Origin: Bradyrhizobium barranii subsp. barranii
Lineage (GTDB): Bacteria > Pseudomonadota > Alphaproteobacteria > Rhizobiales > Xanthobacteraceae
Direction: 5' to 3'
DNA: 64,000 nucleotides
NCBI RefSeq assembly: GCF_017565645.3
Contig: NZ_CP086136.1
Location: 7,299,501-7,363,500, forward strand
The notes under the pieces are model-generated. The model saw only the letters and a list, made by a program, of their open reading frames with translations, was not told the origin of the DNA and did not search any database. Below are positions 61,852 through 64,000 of the stretch, piece after piece. Position numbers and translations under genes: made by a program. The stretch's first letter is position 1, and the number at the start of each line of letters is the position of its first letter.

Positions 61852-62940
61852 TTACGGATCCATCAACTGATCTATATAATCCGCAACCGACAGTTCCGCC
61901 GGTGGCTGCAATTTCACGAGATCCTCGGGCTTAAGACGAGTGTACCGTCTTAGCGTTTCCCAATCCTTGTGACCTGTGACAAGCGCAACCCTTTCGATCG
62001 GCAATCCAGCTTCGAAGAGTCGTGTTGCCGCTTCGCGGCGCAGATCGTGAAATCGTAGGTCCTCGATGTGAAGAACCTGGCACGCCCTGGCAAAGGCGGC
62101 GCCTGCGCTGGTTGCTCGATAAGGAAAAACCCGCCCTTTGCCTCGGGTCACAATCCTCTGCTCGAGAACTAGCTGCCAAGCGTCAAAGCCTGTCGCGTTC
62201 AGCATCGGTATAACTTGGTCATTGTCGTCTTGATCCTGGGGGGCCTTGCGGGCTCTGATCTTGATCAAGCGCTTTCTCATATCAACATCAGCCCATTCGA
62301 TTCGGAAGATTTCGCCTTCGCGCATCGCCGTAGCAATTGCGAACGGAATAATGCGATCCATGGGGATGTACTGGCGTGGACTGGCTGCGAAGAATTCGAT
62401 CAAACGCTGAATCTCTTCAACGGTGGGACGCCGCGTTCTTGCTCGACTTTTTCTCATCAGACCGAGCTTCTTTAGGGCTACGCGAGCTAAGTCAAACTCG
62501 TCGTGACGCAGCGGCGCGCCGTGCACGGCCTCAGCATAGGTCAGGATTGCGCTTATATCGGAGAAGTTGAACTGAACCGTACTTGCCGAAGCTCCCCCCT
62601 TTGCTCGCGAACGACCATATTCAACGAAGTTTGCTCGCGTGAGTTCTGAAAGCTTCAGTTTACCCAAAGTGGGCCGAATGCTTTCGAGGAAGAGCTGTCT
62701 GGTTCTCCCAACCTTCTTCCCAACTTCCAGCATGTCCTGAAGGTAGAGATCAATAAGCTCTTCCAACGTTCGCTTGTCCCAATCGGATGGTGCCTTTGCG
62801 GTAAGATCGATTTCACGTTCCAGGGCTAAACCCCAGGTCTCCGCGTCTTCCTTTTTGCGAAAGGTTCTCGTGGCGTACTGTCCCTTTCGACGGACTTGAA
62901 TGCGCCAGTTGCTCGAAGGGAGCCTAATAAGTGTCGCCAT
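61852..62940 (-). CDS. tyrosine-type site-specific recombinase (integrase)
   Basis: A 362-residue phage-type integrase. The N-terminal arm and core-binding region is followed by the catalytic set: Arg in TAMREGEIFRIEW (about residue 210), His-x-x-Arg in RFHDLRREAATRL (about residue 298), His in VTGHKDWETL and the Tyr nucleophile in RRYTRL (about residue 336). It lies immediately upstream of dusA, on the opposite strand, which is the arrangement of dusA-associated integrases that use the 5' end of dusA as target. Confidence 0.93.
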   Translation of the reverse strand: MATLIRLPSSNWRIQVRRKGQYATRTFRKKEDAETWGLALEREIDLTAKAPSDWDKRTLEELIDLYLQDMLEVGKKVGRTRQLFLESIRPTLGKLKLSELTRANFVEYGRSRAKGGASASTVQFNFSDISAILTYAEAVHGAPLRHDEFDLARVALKKLGLMRKSRARTRRPTVEEIQRLIEFFAASPRQYIPMDRIIPFAIATAMREGEIFRIEWADVDMRKRLIKIRARKAPQDQDDNDQVIPMLNATGFDAWQLVLEQRIVTRGKGRVFPYRATSAGAAFARACQVLHIEDLRFHDLRREAATRLFEAGLPIERVALVTGHKDWETLRRYTRLKPEDLVKLQPPAELSVADYIDQLMDP

Positions 62941-63111
62941 GATCGTCCCCGCAGCTGCCGTTACAAAAATCGCGTCCTCCGCACATCAATTCGCAACCCT
63001 TTGTCCGCACTAGAGATGTCCGCACGGGCCGCTCGCGTAGGCGAGCTGGGTTGTAATTCCGCAGGCCCCGGGTTATCTCCAACGAGATCACGAAGCGTTC
63101 TTTCATCCTTG

Positions 63112-64000
63112 TTGGGCCATAAGTTGCAATCCGCTCCCTATCGCTTTTCTGTGGCTCCGATGATGGATTGGACCGACCGGCATTGCCGGGTGTTCCATCG
63201 TCACCTGACCCGGCGGGCGCTGCTTTATACGGAGATGCTGACCACCGGCGCCATCATTCACGGCGATCGAGAGCGGCTGCTCGGGTTCGACGCGATCGAG
63301 CATCCAGTGGCGCTTCAACTCGGTGGCTCGGATCCGCGCGACCTCGCGCAGGCCGCCCGGATTGGCGAGGATTTTGGGTATGACGAAATCAATCTCAATG
63401 TGGGCTGTCCCTCCGATCGCGTGAAGGACGGCCGCTTCGGCGCCTGCCTGATGGCGCAGCCAGAGCTTGTGGCGGTTTGCGTCGAGGCGATGAAACGCGT
63501 GGTCAAAGTGCCCGTCACGGTGAAATGCCGCATAGGCATCGATGACCAGGATCCGGAAGTCGCGCTGGATAAATTGGCGCGCGCCGTCGTCGCTTCCGGC
63601 TGCGATACCCTGACCGTGCATGCCAGAAAGGCCTGGCTCGACGGCCTGTCGCCCAAAGAAAACCGCGACATCCCGCCGCTCGACTATGATCGCGTCTACC
63701 GCCTCAAGCGCACGATGTCGGATGTGCCGGTCATCATCAATGGCGGCATCCCAGGCATTGACGAAGCGAAAGCGCATCTTGCGCATGTCGACGGCGTGAT
63801 GCTCGGCCGTGCCGCGTATCAAGAGCCGTGGCGGCTTCTCTCCGTCGATCAAGACATTTTCGGCGAGGTGGCGCCGCATGCGACCATGCAAGACGCGCTC
63901 GAGGCGATGATGCCCTATATCGAGCGACAACTCGCGCGGGGCACACGGCTGCATGCTATCACGCGACATTTCGTCGGGGCATTTCACGCTGTGCCCGGCG
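63112..64000 (+). CDS. dusA: tRNA-dihydrouridine synthase A (partial, runs off right edge)
   Basis: Nearly 300 residues of DusA are present. RFSVAPMMDWTDRHCRVFHR opens the TIM barrel. ALQLGGSDPRDLAQAARIGE and the catalytic Cys in INLNVGCPSDRVKDG are followed by VTVHARKAWLDGLSP, INGGIPGIDEA and VDGVMLGRAAYQEPW. It reduces uridines in the D-loop of tRNA with FMN. No ATG suits the start: TTG 63112 (or 63109) precedes GHKLQSAPYRFSVAP, so the original start may have been altered by integration of the neighbouring element. Confidence 0.9.
   Translation, partial: MGHKLQSAPYRFSVAPMMDWTDRHCRVFHRHLTRRALLYTEMLTTGAIIHGDRERLLGFDAIEHPVALQLGGSDPRDLAQAARIGEDFGYDEINLNVGCPSDRVKDGRFGACLMAQPELVAVCVEAMKRVVKVPVTVKCRIGIDDQDPEVALDKLARAVVASGCDTLTVHARKAWLDGLSPKENRDIPPLDYDRVYRLKRTMSDVPVIINGGIPGIDEAKAHLAHVDGVMLGRAAYQEPWRLLSVDQDIFGEVAPHATMQDALEAMMPYIERQLARGTRLHAITRHFVGAFHAVPG

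Overview
The window looks like a chromosomal segment of a high-GC alphaproteobacterium, most probably Bradyrhizobium or a close relative. This rests on codon use, gene style and the presence together of serralysins with a W_rich_C-like tail, GlcDF-type oxidoreductases, Bug/TctC transporters and dusA. It is a genus-level inference; nothing in the sequence names a strain.

Layout. (1) 0.3-18.0 kb: surface-polysaccharide genes, probably O-antigen or EPS. A methyltransferase is followed by a minus-strand operon asnB > heparinase II/III > flippase and a GT4 glycosyltransferase. Next comes a plus-strand Wzy-like polytopic protein, then a seven-gene minus-strand operon: sugar C-methyltransferase > gtrB-like > gtrA-like > methyltransferase > Gfo/Idh/MocA oxidoreductase > two large GT-C-like membrane proteins. 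That operon starts beside a 32-base G tract (18056-18087). (2) 18.3-25.7 kb: wreckage. An OafA-like acyltransferase is split by an IS1380-family copy whose transposase has an 89-bp deletion, and is cut at its 3' end by an IS3-family element. The same IS3 element abuts a truncated, frameshifted serralysin with a repeated tail. (3) 26.0-39.4 kb: a ClC chloride channel, rfbFG (CDP-4-keto-6-deoxyglucose), two gene remnants, and a second polysaccharide operon: flippase > asnB > glycosyltransferase > acyltransferase > methyltransferase > epimerase > glycosyltransferase. (4) 39.7-47.6 kb: a GspN-like gene, an intact IS1380-family copy in what looks like a composite-transposon remnant, a second dead serralysin, an intact small exported protein, a CaiB-type CoA-transferase, and three more pseudogenes (one a leishmanolysin-like protease without its catalytic part).

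(5) 47.7-61.2 kb: ordinary catabolic genes. These are a tctCBA tripartite carboxylate transporter, a lone prepilin peptidase, and a glycolate/glyoxylate-type locus. The locus has two paralogous class-V aminotransferases flanking an MFS transporter, plus an ECH-family protein, divergent from gntR > glcDF-like > glcG-like. (6) 61.6-64.0 kb: a tyrosine integrase with a small ORF, directly upstream of the 5' end of dusA, a known integration hotspot.

Taken together, regions 1-4 form a surface-polysaccharide locus with two parallel asnB/flippase operons and a set of decorating enzymes. It has been reshaped by insertion sequences and by duplication of a divergent 'serralysin / small exported protein' cassette. 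Both cassette copies keep the dyad CCGTA-N4-TACGG in the shared intergenic region. The points I would check first are the homopolymer gate on the decoration operon, the duplicated protease cassette with its operator-like dyad, and the composite IS1380 remnant.
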